Of a DNA stretch of 36,396 nucleotides, positions 17,395 to 25,803 are shown one piece after another. Source of the stretch: Myxococcales bacterium (GTDB lineage Bacteria; Myxococcota; Myxococcia; Myxococcales; Myxococcaceae). The first letter of the stretch is position 1. Each line of letters starts with the position of its first letter. The notes under the pieces are model-generated. The model had not been told where the DNA came from, searched no databases, and saw only the letters and a program-made list of their open reading frames with translations. The stretch is from contig JAUXRI010000166.1 in the NCBI GenBank assembly GCA_030681895.1, positions 1-36,396 of the forward strand, given 5' to 3'. The position numbers and the translations under genes were made by a program.

Positions 17395-18399
17395 ATGGCT
17401 CCGCGGGTGAGCGTTCTCCTCCCGGCCCGTGACGCGGGCCCGACCCTCGACGCCGCCGTCGAGAGCATCACCCGCCAGACGTTCGACGACTTCGAGCTGC
17501 TCGCCATCGATGACGGCAGTGCTGATGACACGAAGAAGAAGCTCGACGGCTGGGTGGCGCGGGATGCACGGGTGCGGGTGCTCCAGACTGGCGGCGTCGG
17601 CCTGGTCGGCGCGCTGATGATGGGCCTCGAGGCCGTGCGGGGTGAGCTGATCGCCCGCATGGACGCCGATGACGTCAGCCTGCCTTCGCGCTTCGCGAAG
17701 AGCGTCGCGAGGCTCGACGCCGAGCCAGACCTCGCGGGCGTGGGAACGGGCGTGGAGATCGTTCGGCATGATCGGCCCGCGTCACCAGCCCTCGTCGGCT
17801 ACGGGCGCTGGCTCTCGTCGTTGACCACACCGGAGCGGCTCTTCGCCGATCGCCTCATCGAGTCTCCGCTGTGCCACCCTTCCGTGATGCTGCGGCGCGA
17901 CGCGGTGGTTCGGGCCGGTGGGTGGCGCGACGGCGACTTCCCCGAAGACTGGGACCTGTGGCTGCGCCTGCTCGAAGCGGGCGAGCGGCTGGTCTGCCTG
18001 CCCGAGGTACTCCATCAGTGGACCGATCACGATCGACGCCTCACGAGGACCGACCAGCGCTACCAGCGTGACCGGCACACCCTGCTGCGCGCGCGTGTTC
18101 TGCGGGAGCGCGTGATGGGTCGGCCGCTCGCCATCTGGGGCGCGGGAGAACGAGGCATCGCCCTGTGCCGGGCGCTGCAGTCACTCGGCGTCACGGTCGA
18201 CCGCTTCGTCGAGGTGAACCCGCGCAAGGTGGGCCAGCGCATTCACGGGGCACGCGTCGTCTTCCCTGACGATCTCGGAGCACCTTCGGACGAGCACGTC
18301 ATCGCGTCGGTGGGAGCGCAGGGCGCGCGAGCCGAGATTCGCGCCTGGCTCGACTCGCGCGGGTTCCTCGAAGGCGTGCACTTCACCTGCGCTGCCTGA
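17395..18399 (+). CDS. Family 2 glycosyltransferase with C-terminal Rossmann-like extension
   Basis: About 334 residues from the ATG at 17395, where the protein starts directly at the GT-A fold (PRVSVLLPARDAG); AAGG lies 4 nt upstream. Earlier in-frame starts at 17326 and 17383 are possible. The nucleotide-sugar and metal-binding motif is ARMDADD, preceded by LLAIDDGSADDT, and an acceptor-side EDWDLWLRL follows. The last ~95 residues add a second domain beginning LAIWGAGERGI, a Gly-rich nucleotide-binding-like loop, and ending with a conserved VNPRKVGQRIHG stretch. It likely transfers a sugar during polysaccharide or glycolipid synthesis in the cytoplasm. No other polysaccharide gene is in view, so its pathway is unknown. 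Confidence 0.9.
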   Translation: MAPRVSVLLPARDAGPTLDAAVESITRQTFDDFELLAIDDGSADDTKKKLDGWVARDARVRVLQTGGVGLVGALMMGLEAVRGELIARMDADDVSLPSRFAKSVARLDAEPDLAGVGTGVEIVRHDRPASPALVGYGRWLSSLTTPERLFADRLIESPLCHPSVMLRRDAVVRAGGWRDGDFPEDWDLWLRLLEAGERLVCLPEVLHQWTDHDRRLTRTDQRYQRDRHTLLRARVLRERVMGRPLAIWGAGERGIALCRALQSLGVTVDRFVEVNPRKVGQRIHGARVVFPDDLGAPSDEHVIASVGAQGARAEIRAWLDSRGFLEGVHFTCAA

Positions 18400-18468
18400 G
18401 CGCGTGACTGACGGAGCGCGTCAACAAAATCGGTAGCCCTCGGGAAACCTCGTCCTAAACCGACGTCC

Positions 18469-19512
18469 ATGCCCATTCGCGCCCGCCTGGCCGTGCTCGC
18501 GGTCCTCATCGGTTCGTCTGCCGTCTCCGCCCAGACGCTCCAGTACCAGACGCCGCCGCTGCATCGCGTGGTGCACCGCAACACCTTCGCGCTGCGCGTG
18601 AACCCGCTGGGCCTGCTCTACGAGGGCCGCTTCATGTACCGGCTGCGCCTGTACGAGAGCGACTCGATGGCGCTGCGCGACAACTTCATCGGCATCGGCC
18701 TGACGCCCATCGCGAGCCCGGCGTTCATTCGCGCAGGCGCCTACGTCGAGGTGCAGCCGCTGACGGTGCTGGGCTTCTGGGCCTCGTACACGTTCGTGCA
18801 GTACTTCGGCACGTTCAACCTGTTCCAGTCGTTCCAGTCGGCGCGCAGCAACTACTCCGACGCGGAGATCACCCGACTCGGCGCAGGCACGACGGCAGCT
18901 CCTGGCGCGAAGACGCAGTACCTCGCCAACGGCACCGAGTTGACCATCGGCGCCGACTTCCAGATCAAGGTGCTCGACTTCGTGGTGCGCAGCAAGGCGC
19001 GCCTGGTACGCCCCGACATGAACCTGCGCGGCGGCGACACCGTCTTCTACGATCAGTTCTACGACGTGATGGCGCCCAACCGCGGCTGGTACTTCGTCAA
19101 CGACGTCGACCTGCTCTACCAGGCGCCCAACAAGCGCTTCGTCGGCGGTGCCCGCTACACGCAGGCGTTCGTGTTCTACGACCAGCGTCACTTCGCCACG
19201 GGCGAGACCCAAGAGAACCTGAACAACCTGCACCGCGTCGGCCCCTTCGTTGGTTACACGTTCAAGATCGACGACGGCGCGGCCTTCAACAACCCCACCG
19301 CGTTCATCCTCATTCAGTGGTGGCTGCAGAACCGCAACCGCACGGGCACGGCCAACAACCCCGATGGCATCACCCAGGCGCTGCCGCTCATCGGCGCCGG
19401 CTTCCAGATGACGGGCGACTTCCTGCCGGTGCCGAAGCCCGCGCCGCGCGCTGAGATCCCGACGCTCGACGAAGCGCTGAGCTCGAGCGAGCAGCCCGTC
19501 GTCGCGAACTGA
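18469..19512 (+). CDS. Exported beta-rich protein, probable outer-membrane beta-barrel
   Basis: A 347-residue protein with a signal peptide (MPIRARLAVLAVLIGSSAVSA, cleavage near residue 21). The mature part alternates aromatic and polar residues in short strands (for example GGARYTQAFVFYDQR, GPFVGYTFKI, FILIQWWLQN) as in outer-membrane barrels, and ends with a Pro/Ser/Glu-rich tail after the last strand. No family name can be given. It is probably an integral outer-membrane protein of the kind conserved among Myxococcota. The stop lies 4 nt from that of the convergent pseudouridine synthase gene. Confidence 0.7.
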   Translation: MPIRARLAVLAVLIGSSAVSAQTLQYQTPPLHRVVHRNTFALRVNPLGLLYEGRFMYRLRLYESDSMALRDNFIGIGLTPIASPAFIRAGAYVEVQPLTVLGFWASYTFVQYFGTFNLFQSFQSARSNYSDAEITRLGAGTTAAPGAKTQYLANGTELTIGADFQIKVLDFVVRSKARLVRPDMNLRGGDTVFYDQFYDVMAPNRGWYFVNDVDLLYQAPNKRFVGGARYTQAFVFYDQRHFATGETQENLNNLHRVGPFVGYTFKIDDGAAFNNPTAFILIQWWLQNRNRTGTANNPDGITQALPLIGAGFQMTGDFLPVPKPAPRAEIPTLDEALSSSEQPVVAN

Positions 19513-19516
19513 AAAG

Positions 19517-20350
19517 TCAGACGCTGGGGAAGTCGGAAGGCACCGGCGCTTCCCAGCGCGAGCCGTCGATCTCCAACTGCCGTGCGTGCAGCAGACAGCG
19601 TGGGCCATCGGCCCCGCCGTAGAGCGCGTCACCGACGATGGGAAAGCCGATCGACGCGAGGTGCGCGCGGAGCTGATGCGTGCGCCCCGTCGCGGGGAAG
19701 AGCCGCACCAGACAGACGGCCCCGCGCGACGCACACTCAAAGCGCGTCGAAGCCTCGAGCCCGTTGCCTGACGACGTCGTTCGCCATCGCCCGGGCCGTG
19801 ACGGATCCTTCTGCAGCGGTGCGTCGATGACGCCACTCTCGGGCACGCCCGCCGACACCACCGCGAGGTATTCCTTCTTCGCCCGGCCTTCCCGAAACGC
19901 CGCCGCCAGCGCGCTCGTCGACTTCTTCGTCACGCCGAACACGGTGACGCCCGAGGTCTCCCGATCGAGCCGGTGCACGAGCCCGGCGTCATGGCCCAGG
20001 TGCTTCGTCGCGAGGTCGAGCAGGCTGCGCTCACCATCGGGCGTCGGCTGCGCTGGCAGGCCGGGCGGTTTGTTCACCACCAGCACGGCGCCGTCTTCGA
20101 AGAGCACCTCGAGCGCGACGTCGTCAGCAGGACGATTCGCACCGGTGGACGCTCCGCTCGCCTCGAGCACCACGCTGACTCTGCTTCCTTTTGCGACGCG
20201 GGCCTGCCCGTCTCGAACCCGGCGCCCATCGACGTAGACGGCGCCCGTCGACACCCGGCGACCCGCCACCTCTGCAGATTCACCCAGCTCCGACATCAGC
20301 GCCTGCGACAGCGGTGCCTCGGTGGGCACCTCGAAGGTGCGACGCTTCAC
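19517..20350 (-). CDS. RluA-family RNA pseudouridine synthase with S4 domain
   Basis: A 277-residue enzyme that isomerises uridine to pseudouridine in rRNA or tRNA. Residues ~13-62 form an S4-like RNA-binding domain (VSTGAVYVDGRRV). The catalytic domain follows, with VVNKPPGLPAQP and the catalytic Asp129 in HRLDRETSG. RTHQLRAHLASIG and IVGDALYGG are also conserved. The start is GTG at 20350, preceded by AGGAG at 5-nt spacing; the frame is open far upstream but that part runs antisense to the divergent gene and has no similarity. Which uridine it modifies (RluC, RluD or TruC type) cannot be decided here. Confidence 0.92.
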   Translation of the reverse strand: MKRRTFEVPTEAPLSQALMSELGESAEVAGRRVSTGAVYVDGRRVRDGQARVAKGSRVSVVLEASGASTGANRPADDVALEVLFEDGAVLVVNKPPGLPAQPTPDGERSLLDLATKHLGHDAGLVHRLDRETSGVTVFGVTKKSTSALAAAFREGRAKKEYLAVVSAGVPESGVIDAPLQKDPSRPGRWRTTSSGNGLEASTRFECASRGAVCLVRLFPATGRTHQLRAHLASIGFPIVGDALYGGADGPRCLLHARQLEIDGSRWEAPVPSDFPSV

Positions 20351-20419
20351 GGCCTCTCCTGCCAGTGTGGCTGCATGTCTGGTTGACGTGGGGCGCCCAT
20401 CGGGAACACTGATGGAGCC

Positions 20420-21925
20420 GTGGAACTCAGCGTCAACGCCATACTCGAAACCATCGACGACTTCCTGAAGGAGTCGGGCACCCGCACCTACCGCGCGCTG
20501 GTGGGCCTGGAGCCCTTCACGTCCTCCGTCGAACTCTGCGCGCTGCTCGGCGACGTCACCCATGCCGAGCCGGTCTCGTTCGTGCGCGAGCTGACGACGA
20601 GCGCGCGAATCGACGCGACGAAGAAGGGCCGCGTCGAGCGGCTGCTCGCGGCGCTGCTGGAGCTGTCGGCGCGCACCCGCCTGGCGCCACACGACGACGC
20701 CATCGCGAAGGTGCTGCGGGGCAAGACGATCTCGTCGAACGGCCGCCCGTGGACGCTGAGTGAAGCGCTGCGCGACGGGTGGACGCTGACGAGCCCCGAA
20801 GGTCGCGCCCAGCTCGCGTCGGAGCGCGCCGCCGTGTTGTCGAGTGAGCACGCCGTCTTCGCCCGGCGCGTCGATGCCCTCGCCGAAGCTGCGGTCACGC
20901 TCGGGCTTGGCTCAGCACGCGCGCTCATCGAGGCGATCGAGCGCCGTCAATTCTCGAAGGCCGAGCCGCAGGCCGAGGCGCTGCTTCAAGCGTCGGCAGA
21001 CCCGGCGCGCGATCTCACCTCGTTCGTCCTCAAGCGGGTGGACCCGGCTCTGAAGGTGACGACGGCGCGCACCATCGATCTCGAGCGCGCGCTCGCGGCC
21101 CCGTGGCTCTTCGAGCTGCTGCGACAGGAAGATCTCCCGCACGCCGTGACGCGCACGCTGGGCGAGCTCGGGTTTCACCCCAACGCGTTCGGCCGAATCC
21201 AGGTCGACGCCGAGCCGACGCCGGGGCGCACGCCGGGAGCGCACCTGCTCCGCGTCGAAGTGCCTGACCAGCTGCGGCTCGTCTTCACGGCGGCGCCGGG
21301 CTTCGAGGGCTACACGGGCTGGCTCGGCGCCTGGGGCGAAGCCCAGCTGCTCGCCGCGACGCCGCGCACGTTGCCGTTCATCGACCGCTCCATCGGTGAC
21401 GGTGCGCTCGCGCTTGCGGTGCGCAGGCTCTTCGAGTCGTTGCTGCTCGACGAAGGGTGGCTCAAGCGCGCGGTGCGCGTCACCAGCGCGCAGGCCAGAG
21501 AGATCGCGCGCCTCTTCGCGTGGCGGCAGGTGATGGAGCTGCGTCACGAAGCGGCGCTGGTCACGGTGAGTCGTGAGCTGCTCGAGCGCGGGCCGGTGAA
21601 GGCGATGATCGAGACCGCCAGCTCGGCGATGTCGCGCGCGCGTTTCGTTCAGCCCGAAGGCGGCCGGTCGCTGGTCGACGTCGCGCCGCTGGCACCGCGG
21701 CTGGCGTCACTCGACGCATGGGCGCTCGAGGCGCACCTGGTGCACGTCATGCGCGAGCGTTTCAACGAAGACTGGTGGAGAAACCCCGCGGCCGGCCGGT
21801 TCCTCACCGACCTCGCAGCACGGGGAACGAGGGATGATGCGACGACGGTGGCGGCGTCGCTTGGCCGCAGCACCCTCGAGTTCATCGATGCCTCACGGCG
21901 GTGGGTGGTGGTGATGGGCGCCTGA
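20420..21925 (+). CDS. M3-oligopeptidase-like protein lacking its zinc-binding residues
   Basis: A 501-residue, highly helical cytoplasmic protein. Residues ~270-350 follow the order of the catalytic core of M3-like metallopeptidases: PGAHLLRVEVPDQLRLVF, a Gly/Tyr turn, then WLGAWGEAQLLA in the place of FHEAGHALHFA, then FIDRSIGDGALALAVRRLFE in the place of the GDnsvTEayAflFE helix. Both His ligands, the catalytic Glu and the distal Glu all appear replaced. The C-terminal half (ARLFAWRQV, RFNEDWWRNPAAGRFL) is also typical of this fold. It probably no longer cleaves peptides and may bind them or act structurally. The family assignment is by eye. It is divergent from the pseudouridine synthase gene. 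Confidence 0.65.
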   Translation: MELSVNAILETIDDFLKESGTRTYRALVGLEPFTSSVELCALLGDVTHAEPVSFVRELTTSARIDATKKGRVERLLAALLELSARTRLAPHDDAIAKVLRGKTISSNGRPWTLSEALRDGWTLTSPEGRAQLASERAAVLSSEHAVFARRVDALAEAAVTLGLGSARALIEAIERRQFSKAEPQAEALLQASADPARDLTSFVLKRVDPALKVTTARTIDLERALAAPWLFELLRQEDLPHAVTRTLGELGFHPNAFGRIQVDAEPTPGRTPGAHLLRVEVPDQLRLVFTAAPGFEGYTGWLGAWGEAQLLAATPRTLPFIDRSIGDGALALAVRRLFESLLLDEGWLKRAVRVTSAQAREIARLFAWRQVMELRHEAALVTVSRELLERGPVKAMIETASSAMSRARFVQPEGGRSLVDVAPLAPRLASLDAWALEAHLVHVMRERFNEDWWRNPAAGRFLTDLAARGTRDDATTVAASLGRSTLEFIDASRRWVVVMGA

Positions 21926-21959
21926 ACGACGCGCCATCACCACCCTGTCGCCGGCGCAG

Positions 21960-22286
21960 CTACTTCTTCTTCGACTTGAGCGCCGCGACGACCTTCGACT
22001 TCGTCGCGTTCCGGGGCTTCGCAGCCACCGCAGCCGGCTTGTTCCCCGCCTGCATCGCCCGCTGACGCTTGAGTGCGGACAACAGCCGCATCTCGAGCAG
22101 CAGCAGCTCGTCGCCCAGCTCTTCGTTGTCTCCGTGCGCCTTCGGAAGCGGAGCATCGAGCTCCACCGGCGCGCCATACCGCAGGCGCAGCACCTTCTCT
22201 TCCGTTGGCGTGGTGACGGTCTTCGTCAGACCTCGCGCCACCGTCTCCGTCGTCACCACCGCCGTGTTTCCGCCCTTCCGCTCCAT
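21960..22286 (-). CDS. Small basic protein with sigma-70 region 4-like core and lysine-rich tail
   Basis: About 108 residues from the ATG at 22286, with AAAGGG 8 nt upstream; the frame is open to 22430 but the earlier residues are low quality and overlap the likely promoter. Residues 25-38 (TTPTEEKVLRLRYG) closely resemble the start of sigma-70 region 4. NEELG (54-58) and LLLLEMRLLSALKR (61-74) fall where the EEIG and RIRQIEAKALRKL helices would be, but the recognition-helix residues are missing. The last 25 residues are Ala/Lys-rich (ending KSKKK), like histone-H1-type tails that bind nucleic acid. The function is unknown; it could touch RNA polymerase or DNA. Confidence 0.65.
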   Translation of the reverse strand: MERKGGNTAVVTTETVARGLTKTVTTPTEEKVLRLRYGAPVELDAPLPKAHGDNEELGDELLLLEMRLLSALKRQRAMQAGNKPAAVAAKPRNATKSKVVAALKSKKK

Positions 22287-22353
22287 GGATGATGCCCTTT
22301 CGGTACCTGAACAGCCGGCCATGTACGATGCGGCAAATCCGCAACCTGTGGGC

Positions 22354-22381
22354 AGTGTAGCGATCGACCTCGAGGCCGCAA
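22354..22381 (-). promoter_or_regulatory. Candidate sigma-70-type promoter for the small basic protein gene
   Basis: On the minus strand, TTGCGG (22376-22381) and TACACT (22354-22359) are separated by 16 nt and match four of six consensus bases each. Initiation near 22347 would give a leader of about 60 nt. The rest of the 224-nt gap (22287-22510) holds only a short AGGCC/GGCCT inverted repeat around 22373-22392 and no gene that I can see. Confidence 0.4.
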
Positions 22382-22510
22382 ATTTTTGGCCTGAACTGCT
22401 GCAAGCCTGATGTGGGCTGTTGCAACACACGCCAGTGAGCGGGATTTACTCGCCTTTTTCGTGTCGGGAGAGGTGCGACCGAGGCCGACGTTGGCCTTCA
22501 CGAGGCACCG

Positions 22511-23536
22511 TCACTCGTCTTCGGGCTCGGCGGGACCACCAGCGGGAGCCGTTCCAGGCGTCCCACCGTCGCCGCGCTCGATTCCAAACCGCAGCAGCGT
22601 CGCCGCGATGCCCTGCGGCTTGTCTTCGTCGGGCAGAAAATCTTGCGGGGCCTTCAGCTCAGGCGTCTTGCCGAGGTTGGTGAGCGCCGAGGTCAACGAC
22701 AGGCGCAGCTCGGCGTCGCCACCGTCTGACGCGACGCTCATGCGGCCGCTCATGGTGGCCTTGAGCACGACGGACTTCTCGGAGTCGACGAACACCTCGC
22801 CCGTGAGCGTCTTCGGCTCGCGCAGATCGAAGAAGGCGCGGCGACGCAGCGTGGTGTCGTCAGCGCCGCCCCTCGGTGCGGCGAGCGCTGGCAGCGTCTT
22901 CGCGTCGCCCGAGAGCGGCGGCCCGAGCGAGACGTCGTACTTCCAACACAAGCGGCCCTCGATCGTCTGCGTGCCCTTCGCGGTGAGCAGGAGTCGACCG
23001 CGGAAGAGCTGGTCGAAGTCGCGCACGGCGCCATAGGCCTCGTCACGCATGCGCTCGGCGATGCCGCGGTCGCGCTTGCGCTCGCGGAACTGGCCGGCGC
23101 CGTCCTTCCCGTAGGTGGTGCGCGCGTAGACGTTGCCGCCGAGGCGCAGCACCTCGAGCCCGCTGCCGACGTCGCCCGCGTTGGTGGTGTTGGTCAGCCG
23201 CGCGAGAAAGTCGCCCGACATGCCGCCAGGGCCGGCCTGCAGCTCGCGCGTCTCCTTGAGGCCGACGGTCTTCTTGCCGGCGCTCCACTCCCAGTTCACC
23301 GAGGCCGTGTACGAGTGCGCGCCGATTCGTTCGGTGGCCTCAGCCGCACTCATGCCCAGCACCCGGCGCGCGATGGCCGGGTTCGAGGCGACGTCTTCGG
23401 GCGGGAGCTTCTGTTGCGCAGCCGCGACGGCCTGCGGCGGGTCCTCGCTCGAGAAAATGCGCTTCTTGGCGGCCTTGTCGACGGGGTCGGGACAGGCAGC
23501 GAGCGCGAGACAGATGGCGAAGACGAAGCGCTTCAT
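22511..23536 (-). CDS. Lipoprotein of unknown function, possibly LolA/LppX-like fold
   Basis: A 341-residue protein with a lipoprotein signal (lipobox ALAAC, Cys15, preceded by MKRF). The body is rich in short alternating strands (GNVYARTTYG, GRLLLTAKGTQTIEGRLCWKYDVSL, LTGEVFVDSEKSVVLKATMSG), a pattern compatible with a lipid-binding half-barrel of the LolA/LppX kind. This is a suggestion from pattern only. The C-terminus is a Gly/Pro/Glu/Asp tail. It is probably outer-membrane attached. It is divergent from the VWA lipoprotein gene, with 132 nt between their starts. Confidence 0.7.
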   Translation of the reverse strand: MKRFVFAICLALAACPDPVDKAAKKRIFSSEDPPQAVAAAQQKLPPEDVASNPAIARRVLGMSAAEATERIGAHSYTASVNWEWSAGKKTVGLKETRELQAGPGGMSGDFLARLTNTTNAGDVGSGLEVLRLGGNVYARTTYGKDGAGQFRERKRDRGIAERMRDEAYGAVRDFDQLFRGRLLLTAKGTQTIEGRLCWKYDVSLGPPLSGDAKTLPALAAPRGGADDTTLRRRAFFDLREPKTLTGEVFVDSEKSVVLKATMSGRMSVASDGGDAELRLSLTSALTNLGKTPELKAPQDFLPDEDKPQGIAATLLRFGIERGDGGTPGTAPAGGPAEPEDE

Positions 23537-23668
23537 CGAAGGCCGGGCACCCTATTCGCTCGAGACTCGTGAGTCGACCACGACGCTCGCTCGCGACCCG
23601 ATGAGGAACGTGCTTCATCGTCGCTCCATTCCTGGTGCCGGCCGGGACCTTCGTCGAGGCGAGACGCG

Positions 23669-24985
23669 ATGCGATGGTTCATCACCACCCTGCTGCTGAC
23701 GCTGTCGACGGCGTGCGGGCGAACGACGTTGCCGTGCGAGCCCTCCACGTGCTCCGGCTGCTGTGACGGCTACGGGAACTGTCAGGCCGGAACCGTGAAT
23801 GAGGAATGCGGCGTCGGCGCGAAGGGCTGCGTCTTCTGCGCGCGTGGCGCGACGTGCACGCAGGGGCTGTGTCTCGGTGGCATGACGGCGGGAGGAACCT
23901 CAGGCACTGGCGGCGGTCGAGCGGGCGGCGCGGCAGGCGGTGGAGCTGCCGGTGGCGTGGCACCAGGAGGGAAGGTCATCGGCGCGCGCACGTTCGCTCC
24001 CGACGTGATGCTGGTCGTCGATCGGTCGGGCTCGATGCTGCAGTCGCTCAACCCGATGGACCCGCAGTGCCGGGGCTGCACGACGAACTGCCCGCCCGGC
24101 TGCCTGACGCGCTCGCAAGCGCTGCTCACGTCGATGGAGCGCTTCTTGAGCACCAGCGGCACGGACGCCCGGTTTGGCCTCGTCCTCTTTCCCTCCAACG
24201 CCAGCTGCGGTTCGCCCTCGGTGGTCAGCCCTCCGATTCCGATGAGTGACGACTCGAGCGTGCTCGCGATGAACGCGTCGGCCGCGACGACCCAGCTGCG
24301 CTCGACGTCGTTCTCGGGAGGAACGCCCACGAGCCTCGCGCTGAAGTTCGCGGCCGCGGACAGTGCGTTCACCATCGACACGCGCCGGGAGCACTTCATG
24401 GTGCTGGTCAGCGATGGCGTGCCGAACTGCAACCCGTCGAACCCGGCGACCTGCATGACGCCGCAGACGTGTCAGTGCACCGTCGCCAGCTGCGCGGGGC
24501 AGAACTGCGTCATCGGCTGCCTCGACCGGCAAGCGGCGCTCGACGCTCTCACGTTGGCGAAGACGAAAGACATCTCGACCTTCGTCGTCGGCTTCGGCCC
24601 CGACGCCACGACCGAGGTCTTCAACGCGCTGGCGGTCGCAGGAGGGCGGTCGCTCAGCTGCGCGCAGGGCCTCAACGAGTGCGGCACCGGCAACCCCTGC
24701 CTGGCGGCGGCTGGCACGTGCGCACGGCAGTTCTCGAACGAGCTCAACGCGGGCCTGAGCCGGGTCGGCGAGGCTGCGCGACGGAGCGGGACGTGTCGTT
24801 TCGTGCTCGACGAGGCGGTGGCGCTCGACGCTCGGCTCGAGGTCCGGGTGAACGGGCTCGTCGTTTCGCGAGGTGCCGACGGGTGGCAGGCCGAGCGGGC
24901 CGACGTGGTTCGTTTCGGTGGCACCGTCTGTGCCGCGTTGACGTCGACGCCCAGCACGCAGGTGACGTTCACGTTGATGCCGTGA
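23669..24985 (+). CDS. Cys-rich von Willebrand A-domain lipoprotein, CglB-like
   Basis: A 438-residue lipoprotein (lipobox STAC, Cys16). A Cys-rich segment (residues 23-68) is followed by a Gly/Ala linker (70-103). A VWA domain with an intact MIDAS comes next: DRSGSM (Asp118, Ser120, Ser122), the Thr of GGTPTS, and the Asp of VSDGVPN. Additional Cys residues between MIDAS elements suggest several disulfides, so the domain must fold outside the cytoplasm. The order of MIDAS, Cys-rich insertion and RFGLVLFP recalls the Myxococcus gliding adhesin CglB (about 416 residues). Many myxobacterial VWA lipoproteins share this look, so the CglB role is only a possibility. The RBS region (GAGGCGAG) is just upstream. 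Confidence 0.8.
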   Translation: MRWFITTLLLTLSTACGRTTLPCEPSTCSGCCDGYGNCQAGTVNEECGVGAKGCVFCARGATCTQGLCLGGMTAGGTSGTGGGRAGGAAGGGAAGGVAPGGKVIGARTFAPDVMLVVDRSGSMLQSLNPMDPQCRGCTTNCPPGCLTRSQALLTSMERFLSTSGTDARFGLVLFPSNASCGSPSVVSPPIPMSDDSSVLAMNASAATTQLRSTSFSGGTPTSLALKFAAADSAFTIDTRREHFMVLVSDGVPNCNPSNPATCMTPQTCQCTVASCAGQNCVIGCLDRQAALDALTLAKTKDISTFVVGFGPDATTEVFNALAVAGGRSLSCAQGLNECGTGNPCLAAAGTCARQFSNELNAGLSRVGEAARRSGTCRFVLDEAVALDARLEVRVNGLVVSRGADGWQAERADVVRFGGTVCAALTSTPSTQVTFTLMP

Positions 24986-25020
24986 CGCGCTGCTCGAAAA
25001 GCCGCTAGAAGCCGCGGCGC

Positions 25021-25797
25021 ATGCAGAGCCTGCGAGACAAACTCCTGAAGGCCGGTCTGGTGAGTGAAGAGGCCGCGAAGAAGGCGGAAGCCGACAAGAA
25101 GGCGCCGCCACCCGCGCGCGCCCAGCCGCGTCACGACGAGCGGCCACCGAGACGTGACGATCGCCCGCCGAGGCGTGACGAGCGCCCTCCAGAGAGCGGC
25201 AACCGTCGGCCGTCCTTCGAGCGCCCGTCGTTCGATCGTCCCGTTCGCCGCGAGGAGCCGGTGCTGTCGCGGCTGCCGAAGTTCGCGCCGCTGCCCGGTA
25301 CGAAGGAAGCCCACCGCCTTCAGGCGAAGAAGCAGCTCGAGGCCGACAAACACCTGCGCGAGCGCGTGCTGGCGACCCAGGTGGTGAAGGCGACCGGCGA
25401 CACGCCGTTCTTCTTCGTCACGCGCAAGAACAAGCTGCGCCGCCTCGAGGTCACCGCCGAGCAGGCGAAGGAGCTCGAGACCGGCGTGCTCGCGATCGTC
25501 GAGCGTCCCGACCCCGATCAGATCGAACACGCGCTCATTCCGGCCGAGGTCGCGAAGGAGCTGCACGCGCTCTACCCGAAGGCCGTGCGCTTCTTGAACG
25601 CGCCTGGCGCCGCGGTCGGCTTCTTGTCCGAGAGCGAGATCACCGAGCGCTCCCACGAGGCGACGACGAGCGAGACGCACGAAGCCCACGACGCCCCCGA
25701 GCCTGAGCCGGCGGAAGACGCGGCGGCTGAAGCGACCGAGCCGAAGCCCGACGAGGCGCCCGCGACGTTCATCACCATCAAGCGCGCGCCCAAGTAG
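25021..25797 (+). CDS. DUF2058 (YaiL-type) protein
   Basis: A 258-residue, highly charged cytoplasmic protein. It begins with the family signature (MQSLRDKLLKAGLVSEEAAKKAE). A basic, disordered Arg/Pro/Asp repeat follows (about residues 35-75, repeats of RPPRRDE/D), then the conserved core (residues ~90-205, with TPFFFVTRKNKLRRLEVT and LAIVERPDPDQIEHALIP). An acidic Glu/Ala/Pro tail closes the protein. DUF2058 proteins are small nucleoid- or polynucleotide-associated proteins of unclear function; here both the Arg-rich insert and the acidic tail are longer than usual. The stop is 6 nt from that of the convergent UPF0489 gene. Confidence 0.85.
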   Translation: MQSLRDKLLKAGLVSEEAAKKAEADKKAPPPARAQPRHDERPPRRDDRPPRRDERPPESGNRRPSFERPSFDRPVRREEPVLSRLPKFAPLPGTKEAHRLQAKKQLEADKHLRERVLATQVVKATGDTPFFFVTRKNKLRRLEVTAEQAKELETGVLAIVERPDPDQIEHALIPAEVAKELHALYPKAVRFLNAPGAAVGFLSESEITERSHEATTSETHEAHDAPEPEPAEDAAAEATEPKPDEAPATFITIKRAPK

Positions 25798-25803
25798 CGC
25801 GCG

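Noticed and set aside
20351..20851. N-terminal extension of the pseudouridine synthase frame.
   Set aside because: It is antisense to the divergent M3-like gene, and a good Shine-Dalgarno sequence precedes the GTG at 20350.
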